From positions 1 through 64,000 of the forward strand of contig NZ_FTNF01000007.1 of the NCBI RefSeq assembly GCF_900156065.1: a DNA stretch of 64,000 nt, in the 5' to 3' direction. The translations under genes and the position numbers were made by a program. This DNA is from Micromonospora avicenniae (lineage in GTDB: Bacteria; Actinomycetota; Actinomycetes; Mycobacteriales; Micromonosporaceae). Shown piece by piece: positions 1-8,222 of this stretch; within the stretch, counting starts at the first letter, position 1; the number at the start of each line of letters is the position of its first letter. The notes under the pieces are model-generated. The model was not told the origin of the DNA and ran no database searches. It saw only the letters and a list, made by a program, of their open reading frames with translations.

Positions 1-132
1 CGAGCCCAAGGAAAACGCCACAACGCCGCCCTCATCTGCCTCGCCCGACGCCGCTGCGACGTCCTATACGCCATGCTCCGCGACAAGATCCCCTACCAAC
101 CCCGCCCAGCCGCCTCAATCGCCACCGCTTGA
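1..132 (+). CDS. IS110-family transposase, C-terminal end (cut by window edge)
   Basis: Frame 1 is open from the first base to a TGA at 130-132 and reads RAQGKRHNAALICLARRRCD and onward through VLYAMLRDKIPYQPR. This is the typical C-terminal tail of IS110-type transposases, which use a DEDD/serine recombinase architecture and usually leave no terminal inverted repeats. Only about 43 residues are visible, so whether the element is intact cannot be judged. The next 150 bases carry no gene I can support and would contain the right end of the element. Confidence 0.8.
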   Translation, partial: RAQGKRHNAALICLARRRCDVLYAMLRDKIPYQPRPAASIATA

Positions 133-281
133 CGAAACCCATAGGGACACCCCCCACCCGCCGCAACGCGCAGCCGTGACGCGCTCAGGTCGGCGGACCG
201 GCCAGGATTCCCGGGCCGATGGTCCGATTTGTCATCGACACGCGCTTTCGCTGCCCGATCGAGGGAGCGAGCGGGTGTGCA

Positions 282-1574
282 ATGAGCGTCGTGGCTGGCA
301 GACGAGCGCGCCGTGAACCGGACGAACGCCCCTCGCGGGCAGCGCTCGCCGACGGGCGGGACGCAGCACCCGGCGACGACGCCCCGACCCGGTCGGACGC
401 CGACGGGGACGCCTCCGCGGACGACGACGCGTCGGGCGACGGGCCCGCGCGCGCCCTGACGGTGCGCGGACCCGGGGTGGCACCGCAGCCCCGTGCGGTG
501 CCCGGCACCGACGCCACGCCGGCTCCCGGCCGATCGGCCCGGACCGAGCCCCGATCACCACGCACCGGCCCGCCGGCCGAGCGGCAGCAGACCGGGCCAC
601 CGCGGGCCGGCCAGGTGCCGGCGCCCGCCCGCAGCCGCCGAGACCCGCCGGAGACCGCCGACGGCCCGGCGGGGACCGGAGACGGCCCGGCGGGGACCGG
701 AGACGGCCCGGCGGGGACCGGAGACGAGTCGCCCGCTCGCCCCGCCGCGGAACGTCCGGGCCATGAGGCGACGCCGAGCCGGGACGGCGACCGCGTACCC
801 GAGGCGGAGCGCGCCCAGCTCGCCGCCGATGTGGAGCCGACGACCGGGGCGCCGGTGGACGCGCTGCCGCGCCGGGTGCCCGTACGCCAATCGAAGCGCC
901 GGCGCCGCCTCGGCCTGGGCACCGACGGCGAGCCCGCGGCGGACGACCAGACGGTCTGGGCGCCGATCGAGGAGGTGCACTGGGACGGCACCCCGATCCG
1001 CGAGGAGCCGGCACCGGAGCGGAACCGGCCGGCTCGGGACGGCGCCGGCCAGCGTCGACGCGCCCGTCGTGCCAGCCACCCGCCGGACCCGCTCCCCGGA
1101 CTCGCCGCACTGCTGGCGCTGAGCCTGGTCGCGGCGTTCTTCGCCTGGGTCAGCGCCGGGCCGCTCTGGGTCGCGCTGGGCCACGCCACGCATGGCACCT
1201 CATTGATCACCGACTGCAGCGGCAGTGGCCTGACGCAGCGCTGCCGAGGCATCTTCACCGCCGACGACCGGCGCTTCATCGCCCACGGGGTGCGGGTCAG
1301 CGACGTGCCGGCCGACCAGGCCGTAGCTGGCAGAACACTTCCGGCCCGGATGACCGGCCCGGAGGGCGGGACCGCGTACGCCGACACCGGCGGGGCCGCC
1401 CATCACCTGCGCTGGGTGCTCGGCCTGCTGGCGGTGGCGGGTTGCGGCGCCGGGATCGCCCGCTGGACCGGGGCCACCCGGCTGAAGGGGCAGCGGGCCC
1501 GCCGTTGGGGCATCGGCCTCGCGTTCGCCGGGCCGGCGCTGATCACGGCGGGTTTCCTCGTCACCGCCTGGTGA
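282..1574 (+). CDS. hypothetical membrane protein with long disordered N-terminus
   Basis: I do not recognise a named family. The first ~280 residues are rich in Pro, Asp, Gly and Arg and look disordered, with a block of three identical seven-residue repeats (GDGPAGT). The C-terminal third has about three hydrophobic helices: one around LPGLAALLALSLVAAFFAWV, then two close to the end, the last being AGPALITAGFLVTAW. A two-Cys loop (DCSGSGLTQRC) lies between helix 1 and 2 and is probably outside the membrane. An in-frame ATG at 219 would add 21 residues; I prefer 282 because GAGGGA lies upstream, but the start is uncertain. Confidence 0.7.
   Translation: MSVVAGRRARREPDERPSRAALADGRDAAPGDDAPTRSDADGDASADDDASGDGPARALTVRGPGVAPQPRAVPGTDATPAPGRSARTEPRSPRTGPPAERQQTGPPRAGQVPAPARSRRDPPETADGPAGTGDGPAGTGDGPAGTGDESPARPAAERPGHEATPSRDGDRVPEAERAQLAADVEPTTGAPVDALPRRVPVRQSKRRRRLGLGTDGEPAADDQTVWAPIEEVHWDGTPIREEPAPERNRPARDGAGQRRRARRASHPPDPLPGLAALLALSLVAAFFAWVSAGPLWVALGHATHGTSLITDCSGSGLTQRCRGIFTADDRRFIAHGVRVSDVPADQAVAGRTLPARMTGPEGGTAYADTGGAAHHLRWVLGLLAVAGCGAGIARWTGATRLKGQRARRWGIGLAFAGPALITAGFLVTAW
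660..722 (+). repeat. 21-bp tandem repeat, three perfect copies
   Basis: The unit gacggcccggcggggaccgg + a (21 bp) occurs three times head to tail without a mismatch, each copy coding for GDGPAGT-type residues inside the disordered region of the host gene. The in-frame unit length means copy number can change without a frameshift, as in a coding minisatellite. Confidence 0.9.
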
Positions 1575-1677
1575 CCCGCGCGAACGCTCACTCTCCGGCG
1601 AGCGGATCCGGCGGCTGGAGATCCAGGCCCTCGGCCGGCTGCCCGACGGTCGCGCGGCCGGTCGGGTCCGGAGCTGA

Positions 1678-2526
1678 TCAGCGGTGCACGACGCCGTACA
1701 CGTCGCGGCGGCGCAGGCCGTACGCGGTGGCCACCTCGCTGATCGCGTCACGCCGGGAGAGGCCGGCCGCCTCCCGGTCCGCGACGGCGGCGCGCAGCGT
1801 GTCGTCGTCGGGGGGCTCCGGGGCGGTCGCGGGCGCTCCGGCCACCACCAGCGTGATCTCGCCACGCGGCTCCCCCTCGGCGGCCCAGCGGGCCAACTCG
1901 CCGAGCGGCCGGCGGAGCACCTCCTCGTACGTCTTGGTGAGTTCGCGGCAGAGCGCGGCCGGGCGGTCGGCGCCGAACGCGTCCGCCAGGTCGGCCAGCG
2001 CGCCGGCGATCCGGTGTGGCGCCTCGAAGAAGACGAGGGTGCGCTCCTCGCCGGCCAGCGCCCGCAGGCGGGACCGCCGCGCGCCGGGCGAGCGGGGCAG
2101 GAACCCCTCGAAGCAGAACCTGTCGCAGGGCAGCCCGGAGAGCGCGAGGGCGGTGGTGACCGCGCTCGGCCCCGGCGCGGCGGTGACCGGCGCCCCGGCG
2201 TCCAGCGCGGCGCGGACCAGCCGGTAGCCGGGGTCGGAGACGCTCGGCATGCCGCCGTCGGTGACCAGAGCGACGACGTAACCGGCCTGGATCACCTCGA
2301 CCAGTTCGGGCGTACGCCGCTCCTCGTTGCCCTCGAAGTAGGAGACGATCCGGCCCGGCACGGTGACGTCGAGGTCGCGGGCCAGCCGGGTGAGGCGGCG
2401 GGTGTCCTCGGCCGCCACCACGTCGGCGGTGGTGAGCACCTCACGGAACCGCGCGGACGCGTCCGCCGGGTTGCCGAGCGGCGCGCCGAGCAGGATGAGA
2501 CGCCCAACATCCGACATATCACCCAC
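1678..2526 (-). CDS. rsmI: 16S rRNA (cytidine-1402-2'-O)-methyltransferase
   Basis: RsmI methylates the ribose of C1402 in the decoding centre of the 30S subunit. The protein is a tetrapyrrole-methylase-fold enzyme: N-terminal GRLILLGAPLGNPADAS, then DVVAAEDTRRLTRL, ALVTDGGMPSVSDPGYRLVR, GPSAVTTALALSGLP and FFEAPHRI, all family landmarks. Length (~280 aa) is normal. The frame is open to 2583, but GAGGAG lies about 11 nt before a GTG at 2526, which I take as the start; an ATG at 2517 is the alternative. It is divergent from the O-mannosyltransferase, a common neighbour of rsmI in actinobacteria. Confidence 0.95.
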   Translation of the reverse strand: MGDMSDVGRLILLGAPLGNPADASARFREVLTTADVVAAEDTRRLTRLARDLDVTVPGRIVSYFEGNEERRTPELVEVIQAGYVVALVTDGGMPSVSDPGYRLVRAALDAGAPVTAAPGPSAVTTALALSGLPCDRFCFEGFLPRSPGARRSRLRALAGEERTLVFFEAPHRIAGALADLADAFGADRPAALCRELTKTYEEVLRRPLGELARWAAEGEPRGEITLVVAGAPATAPEPPDDDTLRAAVADREAAGLSRRDAISEVATAYGLRRRDVYGVVHR

Positions 2527-2612
2527 GGGATCTTTCGCTCCTCGATCGACGGCGGTGGCGGGATCGGGGACGACTGACGCCACCGGTCACCTCCGCAGCC
2601 TACGATCGCCGG

Positions 2613-4295
2613 GTGACGAGTGCGTCGACAGCACAGAGCGCGAACGCGCCCCGGGTCGATTCGGAGCGTACGGCCGGTGGCGGGCCGACCGACGGCGGCG
2701 CCGTTCCGAGCGTGGTCCGCGCCCGGCTGGCCACCGTCGAGACCCGGCTCGACCGGTGGTCGTGGCTGGCCACCGGCGTGGTCGTGCTGATCGCCGGCAT
2801 CCTGCGCTTCGTCGGCCTGTCCGGCCCCAAGGGCAAGATCTTCGACGAGACCTACTACGCCAAGGACGCGTACGGGCTGATCTCACGCGGCGTCGAGTGG
2901 AACTACAAGGACGGCGGCCCGTCGTACGTGGTGCACCCGCCGCTGGGCAAGTGGCTCATCGGGCTCGGCGAGTGGGCGTTCGGCTACCAGGACGCGGAGA
3001 GTCACGTCTCGGTGCCGGGGCACCTCATGACCACCGCGCCGGAGTTCGGCTGGCGCTTTTCGGCGGCCGTCATCGGCACCCTGTCGGTGCTGCTGCTGGT
3101 ACGGATCGGGCGGCGGTTGTTCCGGTCGACCGCGCTCGGCTGCGCGGCCGGCCTGCTGCTCGCCCTGGACGGCTTCCACCTGGTGCTCTCCCGCACGGCG
3201 CTGCTCGACATCTTCCTGCTCTTCTTCGTGCTGGCCGCGTTCGGCGCGCTGGTGCTGGACCGGGACGCCCGCCGGCGGCAGTGGACGCGCGCGCTGGACG
3301 CCGGGCTGGATCCCACCCAGCCGGGGCGGGCCGGTCGACCGGCCAACGGGTGGCGCGGGTGGCCGTGGTGGCGTCTCGTCGCGGCGGTGCTGTTCGCGGG
3401 CGCCTGCGCGGTGAAGTGGAGCGGGCTCTACTTCCTGCCGGCGTTCGTGCTGCTGGTGTTCGTGTGGGAAGCCGGTGTCCGCCGCTCGGCGGGCGTACGC
3501 CGCCCGTGGCGGGACGCGTTCGTCGGCGAACTGCCCTGGCTGGCGCTGGCCGGGGTGCTGATGGTCGGCACCTACCTGGCCACCTGGTCCGGTTGGTTGT
3601 TGACCGACGACGGCTACTACCGCCTGGCCGCCAACTACCCGGGCGCCCCACTGAGCGACAGACCGGTGATCGGGCCGCTGATCAACCTCTTCGAGTACCA
3701 CAAGGCCGCGTACGGCTTCCACACCCACCTGGACACGGGGCACAAGTACCAGTCCTGGCCGTGGCAGTGGCTGCTGCTGGGCCGCCCGGTCGCGTTCTAC
3801 TGGTCCGGCGACGGCCCGTGCGGGGCGGCGAACTGCGCGGCGGAGATCCTGCTGCTCGGCACCCCGCTGCTCTGGTGGTCGTTCCTCCCGGCCCTGGTGG
3901 CGACCGCCTGGCTCGGCCTGGCCCGCCGGGACTGGCGGGCGGGTGCCATCCTGCTGATGGTGGCCGCCGGCCTGCTGCCCTGGTTCTGGTTCGCCCTGGA
4001 CGGGCGGACGATGTTCTCCTTCTACACCGCGCCGGCGCTGCCGTTCATGGTGCTGGCGGTGGTGTACGTGCTCGGCGCGATCGTCTCGCCCGCGGGGGCG
4101 CGGGCCGGAGCGGCACGGACGGGCGGGCCGGGCGACGCCGGATACGACCGCAAGTTGATCGGTGGCGTGATCGCCGGCGCCTACGTGTTGCTGGTGGCGC
4201 TCTGCTTCGCGTACTTCTATCCGATCTTCGTCGGCGAGGTTATCCCGTACGCGGAGTGGTCGGCCCGCATGTGGTTGGGCGGTCGCTGGATCTGA
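2613..4295 (+). CDS. pmt: dolichyl-phosphate-mannose-protein mannosyltransferase (PMT)
   Basis: Integral membrane GT39 enzyme that transfers mannose from polyprenyl-phosphate mannose to Ser/Thr of exported proteins. A ~50 residue cytosolic tail precedes TM1 (WLATGVVVLIAGILRFVG), then the acidic catalytic loop GKIFDETYYAKDAYG (Asp-Glu motif) and VHPPLGKWLI, typical of bacterial PMTs. Many further helices follow up to the last one near LIGGVIAGAYVLLVALCFAY. At 560 residues it is of usual length. Starts with GTG 98 bases from the rsmI start. Two strong hairpins lie downstream. Substrates may include exported proteins such as those of the following cassette (inference). Confidence 0.93.
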   Translation: MTSASTAQSANAPRVDSERTAGGGPTDGGAVPSVVRARLATVETRLDRWSWLATGVVVLIAGILRFVGLSGPKGKIFDETYYAKDAYGLISRGVEWNYKDGGPSYVVHPPLGKWLIGLGEWAFGYQDAESHVSVPGHLMTTAPEFGWRFSAAVIGTLSVLLLVRIGRRLFRSTALGCAAGLLLALDGFHLVLSRTALLDIFLLFFVLAAFGALVLDRDARRRQWTRALDAGLDPTQPGRAGRPANGWRGWPWWRLVAAVLFAGACAVKWSGLYFLPAFVLLVFVWEAGVRRSAGVRRPWRDAFVGELPWLALAGVLMVGTYLATWSGWLLTDDGYYRLAANYPGAPLSDRPVIGPLINLFEYHKAAYGFHTHLDTGHKYQSWPWQWLLLGRPVAFYWSGDGPCGAANCAAEILLLGTPLLWWSFLPALVATAWLGLARRDWRAGAILLMVAAGLLPWFWFALDGRTMFSFYTAPALPFMVLAVVYVLGAIVSPAGARAGAARTGGPGDAGYDRKLIGGVIAGAYVLLVALCFAYFYPIFVGEVIPYAEWSARMWLGGRWI

Positions 4296-4354
4296 CGCCG
4301 GTTCGCTCGCCTCGGGGGTCCGATGGGCGACGGCTGGCGGAGCACGACGGAACG

Positions 4355-4390
4355 ATAACGGCCCGTACGCGTTCGCGTGCGGGCCGTTAT
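4355..4390 (+). terminator. hairpin downstream of pmt
   Basis: ATAACGGCCCGTACGC and GCGTGCGGGCCGTTAT form an almost perfect stem around a GTTC-type loop. No T-tract follows. It sits ~60 bases after the pmt stop and probably terminates that transcript. Confidence 0.75.
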
Positions 4391-4399
4391 GACAGAGAA

Positions 4400-4447
4400 G
4401 CGCGCCCCGATCGCCTGCCACGGGGGAAGCGGGCGATTGGGGCGCGC
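4400..4447 (+). terminator. second hairpin downstream of pmt
   Basis: GCGCGCCCCGATCGCC pairs with GGGCGATTGGGGCGCGC across a 15-nt loop, directly after the first hairpin. From here to 4779 (about 330 bases) I see no gene; it is GC-rich with low-complexity GGCGGCG runs just before the promoter side of the VWA gene. Confidence 0.7.
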
Positions 4448-4779
4448 ATGAGAAGCTTAACCACCGCGCACCACCGGCACAACGGGTCGACTTGGGTCAG
4501 ATTTCTGACGGATACCCCCTTTGGTCACGGGACAGATCCGGCAACTGACCGTCGGTCACCGACCGCACTCATCGCCTCCGACGCAGCGCCAGGACGGCGG
4601 CCCGGCGGCGGCGCGGGGACGGTGGGGCGCGGTTCCCGATGGGGGCGCGGGCGGCGGCGCGGAGGGGGCGGCTCCCCTCGGGACCCGGCCGGCCCGGTAG
4701 GAGGACGGGGGCCGTCGGGCGGCCCGACGCCGACACACCCGAGTGATCATCCTAAGTGGACCTCACTACACTTCGCCCA

Positions 4780-6084
4780 GTGATCAACTTAAGACGTTCC
4801 ACCACTGTCCTCGCCGGACTGGTGGTGATTCCCGCGCTGCTCGGGCCGGTACCGGCCATGGCCGACGAGCCGGAGCCCGCCGAGCCGCCCCGGGTCGAGC
4901 TGGTCCTCGACGTCAGCGGTTCGATGGGGGCCCGGGACATCGAGGGCCGAAGCCGGATCTCGGTGGCGCAGCAGGCGTTCAACGAGGTCGTCGACGCGCT
5001 GCCGGAGACCACCCAGCTCGGCATCCGGGTGCTCGGTGCGACGTACAAGGGTGAGAACAAGAAGGTCGGCTGCCTGGACACCCAGCAGATCGTCCCGGTG
5101 GGGCCGGTCGACCGGAGCCAGGCGAAGGACGCCGTGGCGGGCCTGAAGCCGACCGGTTTCACCCCGGTCGGGCTCGCGCTGCGCGAAGCCGCCGAGGACC
5201 TCGGCACCGGCGCCACCACCCGCCGCATCGTGCTGATCACCGACGGCGAGGACACCTGCGCGCCGCCGGATCCGTGCGACGTCGCGCGGGAACTCGCCGC
5301 CCAGGGCACCCGGCTGGTCGTCGACACGCTGGGTCTCGCCCCGGACGAGAAGGTACGCCGGCAGCTGCTCTGCATCGCCGCCGCGACCGGCGGGACGTAC
5401 ACCGCCGCACAGAGCACCGACCAGCTGACCAACCGGATCAAGCAGCTGGTGGACCGGGCCCAGGAGACGTACACCCGAACGCCGACGGTGGTCGGTGGCA
5501 GCTCCGTCTGCGAGGGCGCGCCGCTGCTCGCCCCCGGCGTCTACACCGACCGGGAGAAGTTCTCCGAGCACCGCTGGTACCGGGTGCCGGTCCGGCCGGG
5601 TCAGGAGCTGCGCGCCTCGGTGAGCGTGGCACTGGACCGGCCCGTCAACCCGGACTACGGCGTTCTGCTGCGGGCCGTCGCGACCGACGGCCGGGAACTG
5701 GTCCGCGGGGTGGACGCGGGCAGCGGCCGGGCGGACGTGGTCTCCGCCGGCCTGCGCTGGTCGGACGACCACGAGGACGCGGACGAGCGGGACGACGCGG
5801 ACGGCTCGGCCACCACGGCGGCGACCGACCCGGAGATCGTGCCACCGACCATGGTCTGCCTGGTCGTCAGCAACTCGTTCGCCCCGCGCGCCGGCACCGA
5901 GGCGAGCCCGGGGATGCCGGTGGAGCTGACCGTCGACGTGGTCGCGGCGTCGCCGACGCCGAAGGGCCCGGACCTCGGTCGCGGCTGGGTGCTGCTGGCC
6001 CTGCTGACCGTGGCCGGCCTGGTCACCGGTCTGCTAACCGGCCTGCTGACCCGCTGGTGGGTCGCCACGTGGAGGGAGAAGTGA
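4780..6084 (+). CDS. exported VWA-domain protein, membrane anchored
   Basis: Starts with a signal peptide (Arg-Arg, then VLAGLVVIPALLGPVPAMA, likely cut before DEPEPA), followed by a von Willebrand factor A domain whose MIDAS motif DVSGSMG is near residues 44-50. The pattern LITDGEDTCAPPDPCD supplies the later MIDAS acid and a probable disulphide. About 170 residues of an extracytoplasmic domain follow, and a C-terminal helix (GWVLLALLTVAGLVTGLLTG) with basic tail anchors the protein. A GTG at 4756 in frame is an alternative start. Its stop overlaps the next start, so the two genes are translationally coupled and likely work together at the cell surface; substrate unknown. Confidence 0.85.
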   Translation: MINLRRSTTVLAGLVVIPALLGPVPAMADEPEPAEPPRVELVLDVSGSMGARDIEGRSRISVAQQAFNEVVDALPETTQLGIRVLGATYKGENKKVGCLDTQQIVPVGPVDRSQAKDAVAGLKPTGFTPVGLALREAAEDLGTGATTRRIVLITDGEDTCAPPDPCDVARELAAQGTRLVVDTLGLAPDEKVRRQLLCIAAATGGTYTAAQSTDQLTNRIKQLVDRAQETYTRTPTVVGGSSVCEGAPLLAPGVYTDREKFSEHRWYRVPVRPGQELRASVSVALDRPVNPDYGVLLRAVATDGRELVRGVDAGSGRADVVSAGLRWSDDHEDADERDDADGSATTAATDPEIVPPTMVCLVVSNSFAPRAGTEASPGMPVELTVDVVAASPTPKGPDLGRGWVLLALLTVAGLVTGLLTGLLTRWWVATWREK

Positions 6085-6881
6085 GCGTGCGTACCACTCT
6101 GACCCGATCGCTGGCCGCGCTCGTCGCCGCCGCCGGCCCGGTGGCGCTGCCCGCGACGGCGCTCGCCGCCCCGAGCGACGGGCCGACGCCCTCCCCCGGC
6201 GCCGCGACCGTTACCCGCGCCGGCACCTCCTTCCTCACCGCTACCACGATCGCCGCCGGCCAGCCGGTCCAGGTGGACGCCTCGACGGGCGACTACCTCT
6301 ACTGGTCGTTCACCGCGGACGCCGGGCAGGTGCACGACATCTCGGCCACCGTCTCGTTCCCCGGTGCGCGCAGCGGCGCGTCGACCTGGACCGTCGAGGT
6401 CTTCGACGGGCTTCGCCGCCGGCAGGCGTGCACGGCCGGGGCGCAGACTCCGACCGCCGACAAGGCGGCGAGCAGCGTCTCGCTCGGTTGCACGCTGCGC
6501 GAGGTACGGCCATGGGCCGAGCCCTGGTCTGCCGATCCACTGCCCGGCACGTACTTCGTCCGGCTCTCGGTCGCCGACGTGCCGGAGCCGGACCTGGGCG
6601 CGCCGGTCGAGGTCGAGCTGCTGGTCAGCGCCGACGGCGAGGGCGCACCGGCCGACGACGGCGAACTGGCGGTGCCGTTGGTACCGAACACCCGGGCGGG
6701 CGCGGTGCTGACCGATGAGCAGGCCATCGCGCCCGTCGACGACGCGGACGAGGGGAGCTGGCTCGACGACCTGCTGCCCGCGCTGGGCTCGCGGTGGATC
6801 TGGACGAGCGTCGGCGGCATCCTGGCCGCGGTGGCCGGCGTGGTCGGCTTCGCGCTCACCCGCCGGCCGCGGCGCGCCTGA
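6081..6881 (+). CDS. exported membrane-anchored protein, partner of VWA protein
   Basis: GTG at 6081 overlaps the preceding TGA by four bases and has GGAGGG just upstream. The 266-residue product begins with a signal peptide ending ATALA before APSDGP, has one extracytoplasmic domain with three Cys, and ends in a single helix (VGGILAAVAGVVGFAL) with RRPRRA. The ASTGDYLYWSFTADAGQVHD stretch suggests a pre-peptidase-C-like beta domain, but I cannot assign a function. Same topology as the VWA protein before it, which argues for a two-protein surface complex. Confidence 0.8.
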   Translation: MSVRTTLTRSLAALVAAAGPVALPATALAAPSDGPTPSPGAATVTRAGTSFLTATTIAAGQPVQVDASTGDYLYWSFTADAGQVHDISATVSFPGARSGASTWTVEVFDGLRRRQACTAGAQTPTADKAASSVSLGCTLREVRPWAEPWSADPLPGTYFVRLSVADVPEPDLGAPVEVELLVSADGEGAPADDGELAVPLVPNTRAGAVLTDEQAIAPVDDADEGSWLDDLLPALGSRWIWTSVGGILAAVAGVVGFALTRRPRRA

Positions 6882-6899
6882 CGCGCCGGCGCTGACCTG

Positions 6900-6939
6900 C
6901 CGGTCCCGTCCCGAGCCACGCGGCTCGGGACGGGACCGG
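6900..6939. terminator. strong bidirectional hairpin
   Basis: An 18-bp perfect stem (CCGGTCCCGTCCCGAGCC with its reverse complement) around the loop ACGC lies between two convergent genes and can serve both strands. Confidence 0.85.
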
Positions 6940-6954
6940 TACCCGCGAGACGGT

Positions 6955-7221
6955 TCAGCTGCTTCTCGACCCCCGGCGCAGCCACCCGATGAACCGGTTC
7001 TGGAGTGACGTCACGGACGCGGTGCGCAGGTCCTCGCTCGCGGCCGCGAGGCAGGAACCCAGGTAGACGCTGAGTGTGGCGCGGTCGCCGTACTCGCGGA
7101 GCAGCCGGCTGCGCTTCGTCGCGCACGGCCAATCCTCGCCGCAGGAGCCGCAGCTCCAGGTGGGCTGCTCCGGTGCGTGTTCGTCGCTCACCGGGCCGGA
7201 CGGTTCCGCACCACCGGTCAT
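6955..7221 (-). CDS. small Cys-motif actinobacterial protein
   Basis: An 88-residue protein with WSCGSCGEDWPCATKR near residues 22-37, followed by LLREYGDRATLSVYLGSCL. This small family is common in actinobacteria near biosynthetic genes and is often annotated as hypothetical or, misleadingly, as flavin reductase; the CxxCxxxWPC pattern suggests metal binding or redox but no function is established. It is convergent with the VWA cassette and divergent from the phosphopantetheinyl transferase. Confidence 0.75.
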   Translation of the reverse strand: MTGGAEPSGPVSDEHAPEQPTWSCGSCGEDWPCATKRSRLLREYGDRATLSVYLGSCLAAASEDLRTASVTSLQNRFIGWLRRGSRSS

Positions 7222-7386
7222 CGCACTCCCTCTCCGGGTCCTGACATGGCCGGACGCGCGCGCCGGCCCCGACGATCGTCATGGTGGTCGATGCCCCTCG
7301 TGCCGTGCGTGGGCCACAGCGCCACAGAACCACCCGGTGTTACATAGTTGCGGTACTTTCGCCATTCATGACAGTCAGAAAGTTGA

Positions 7387-7412
7387 CGATAGGCCGTCCG
7401 GACGGCCTATCG
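7387..7412. promoter_or_regulatory. 26-bp perfect palindrome, candidate operator
   Basis: CGATAGGCCGTCC is followed immediately by its exact reverse complement, with no loop. It lies ~60 bases before the phosphopantetheinyl transferase start and ~165 bases upstream of the divergent small Cys protein. A spacerless palindrome of this length is more like a dimeric repressor site than a terminator. The rest of 7222-7470 holds no gene I support. Confidence 0.6.
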
Positions 7413-7470
7413 ACAGGGTTCAACGCGCGCGACCGCTGGTCGTCGCGCCACCGCCCCGACCGGCCCGGCC

Positions 7471-8124
7471 ATGCGTGACCTGTTGCCGCCCGAGGTCGCG
7501 GTGGCCGTGGCCGGGCCGCTCGACTGGACCGGTCGGCTGCTCGCCGAAGAGCTGGCCTGTCTCGGTGAACGGGCGGTGGAGAGCCGACGGCGGGACTTCA
7601 CCGCCGGGCGGGTCTGCGCGCGACGGGCGATGGCCACACTCGGGCTGCCGCCGGCCCCCGTGTCGGCCGCCGACCGGGCGCCGGTGTGGCCGTCCGGCGT
7701 GGTCGGCACCATCACCCACACCCGGGGGTACTGCGCGGCGGCCGCGGCCCGCAGCTCCGAGGTCCGCGCCGTCGGCATGGACGCGGAGCAGCACAAGGAG
7801 CTCAGTCCGGGGGTACGCCGACTCATCTGCCTGCCCGAGGAGGACGAGCGCCTCGCCCGGCTGCCGGTCGGCACCTCCTGGCCCGCAGTGCTGTTCAGCG
7901 CCAAGGAGACCGTCTACAAGGTGTGGCATCCGGTGGTCGGCACCTGGCTCGACTTCACCGACGCCCTGGTCGAGATCGACCCGGACGCCGGCACGTTCAG
8001 CGCCCGGATCGCGCCCGCGCGGGTCGACGCCGCGCCGGTCGGGAATCCACCACGAGCGGTGCACGGGCGCTTCGTCGTGACCGGCGGTCTGGTCCGCACC
8101 GCCGCGGTACTACCCCTGCCCTGA
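7471..8124 (+). CDS. 4'-phosphopantetheinyl transferase (EntD/Sfp superfamily)
   Basis: Transfers the phosphopantetheine arm of CoA to carrier proteins of polyketide synthases, peptide synthetases or fatty acid synthase. Motifs in order: SRRRDFTAGRVCARRAM, VGTITHTRGYCAAA, VGMDAEQ (the Mg-binding Asp and acid) and FSAKETVYKVWHP (catalytic Glu and Lys). Length 217 aa suits the EntD-like, single-subunit class. ATG chosen; no strong ribosome site is visible. No carrier-protein genes lie in the window, so it probably serves several pathways elsewhere. A perfect palindrome upstream suggests dedicated control. Confidence 0.93.
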   Translation: MRDLLPPEVAVAVAGPLDWTGRLLAEELACLGERAVESRRRDFTAGRVCARRAMATLGLPPAPVSAADRAPVWPSGVVGTITHTRGYCAAAAARSSEVRAVGMDAEQHKELSPGVRRLICLPEEDERLARLPVGTSWPAVLFSAKETVYKVWHPVVGTWLDFTDALVEIDPDAGTFSARIAPARVDAAPVGNPPRAVHGRFVVTGGLVRTAAVLPLP

Positions 8125-8222
8125 CGAGTGCGGGCGCGTCCCGGCGGGGCACAACCCGTCGTCCGGGCACGGTAGCGTCGGCGAGTTCCCTCCCCTCCCA
8201 TGCCCACGATCCAAGGAGTACG

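Noticed and set aside
1..281. Complete insertion sequence at the left edge
   Set aside because: Only the last 43 codons of the transposase are in the window and no element end can be recognised.
2883..4421. A 512-codon frame antisense to the mannosyltransferase
   Set aside because: Composition dominated by Arg, Glu, Gln and His with no fold; it covers the sense gene and its terminator.
7281..7478. 65-codon frame over the 26-bp palindrome
   Set aside because: No homologous-looking features and would cover the promoter region of the phosphopantetheinyl transferase.
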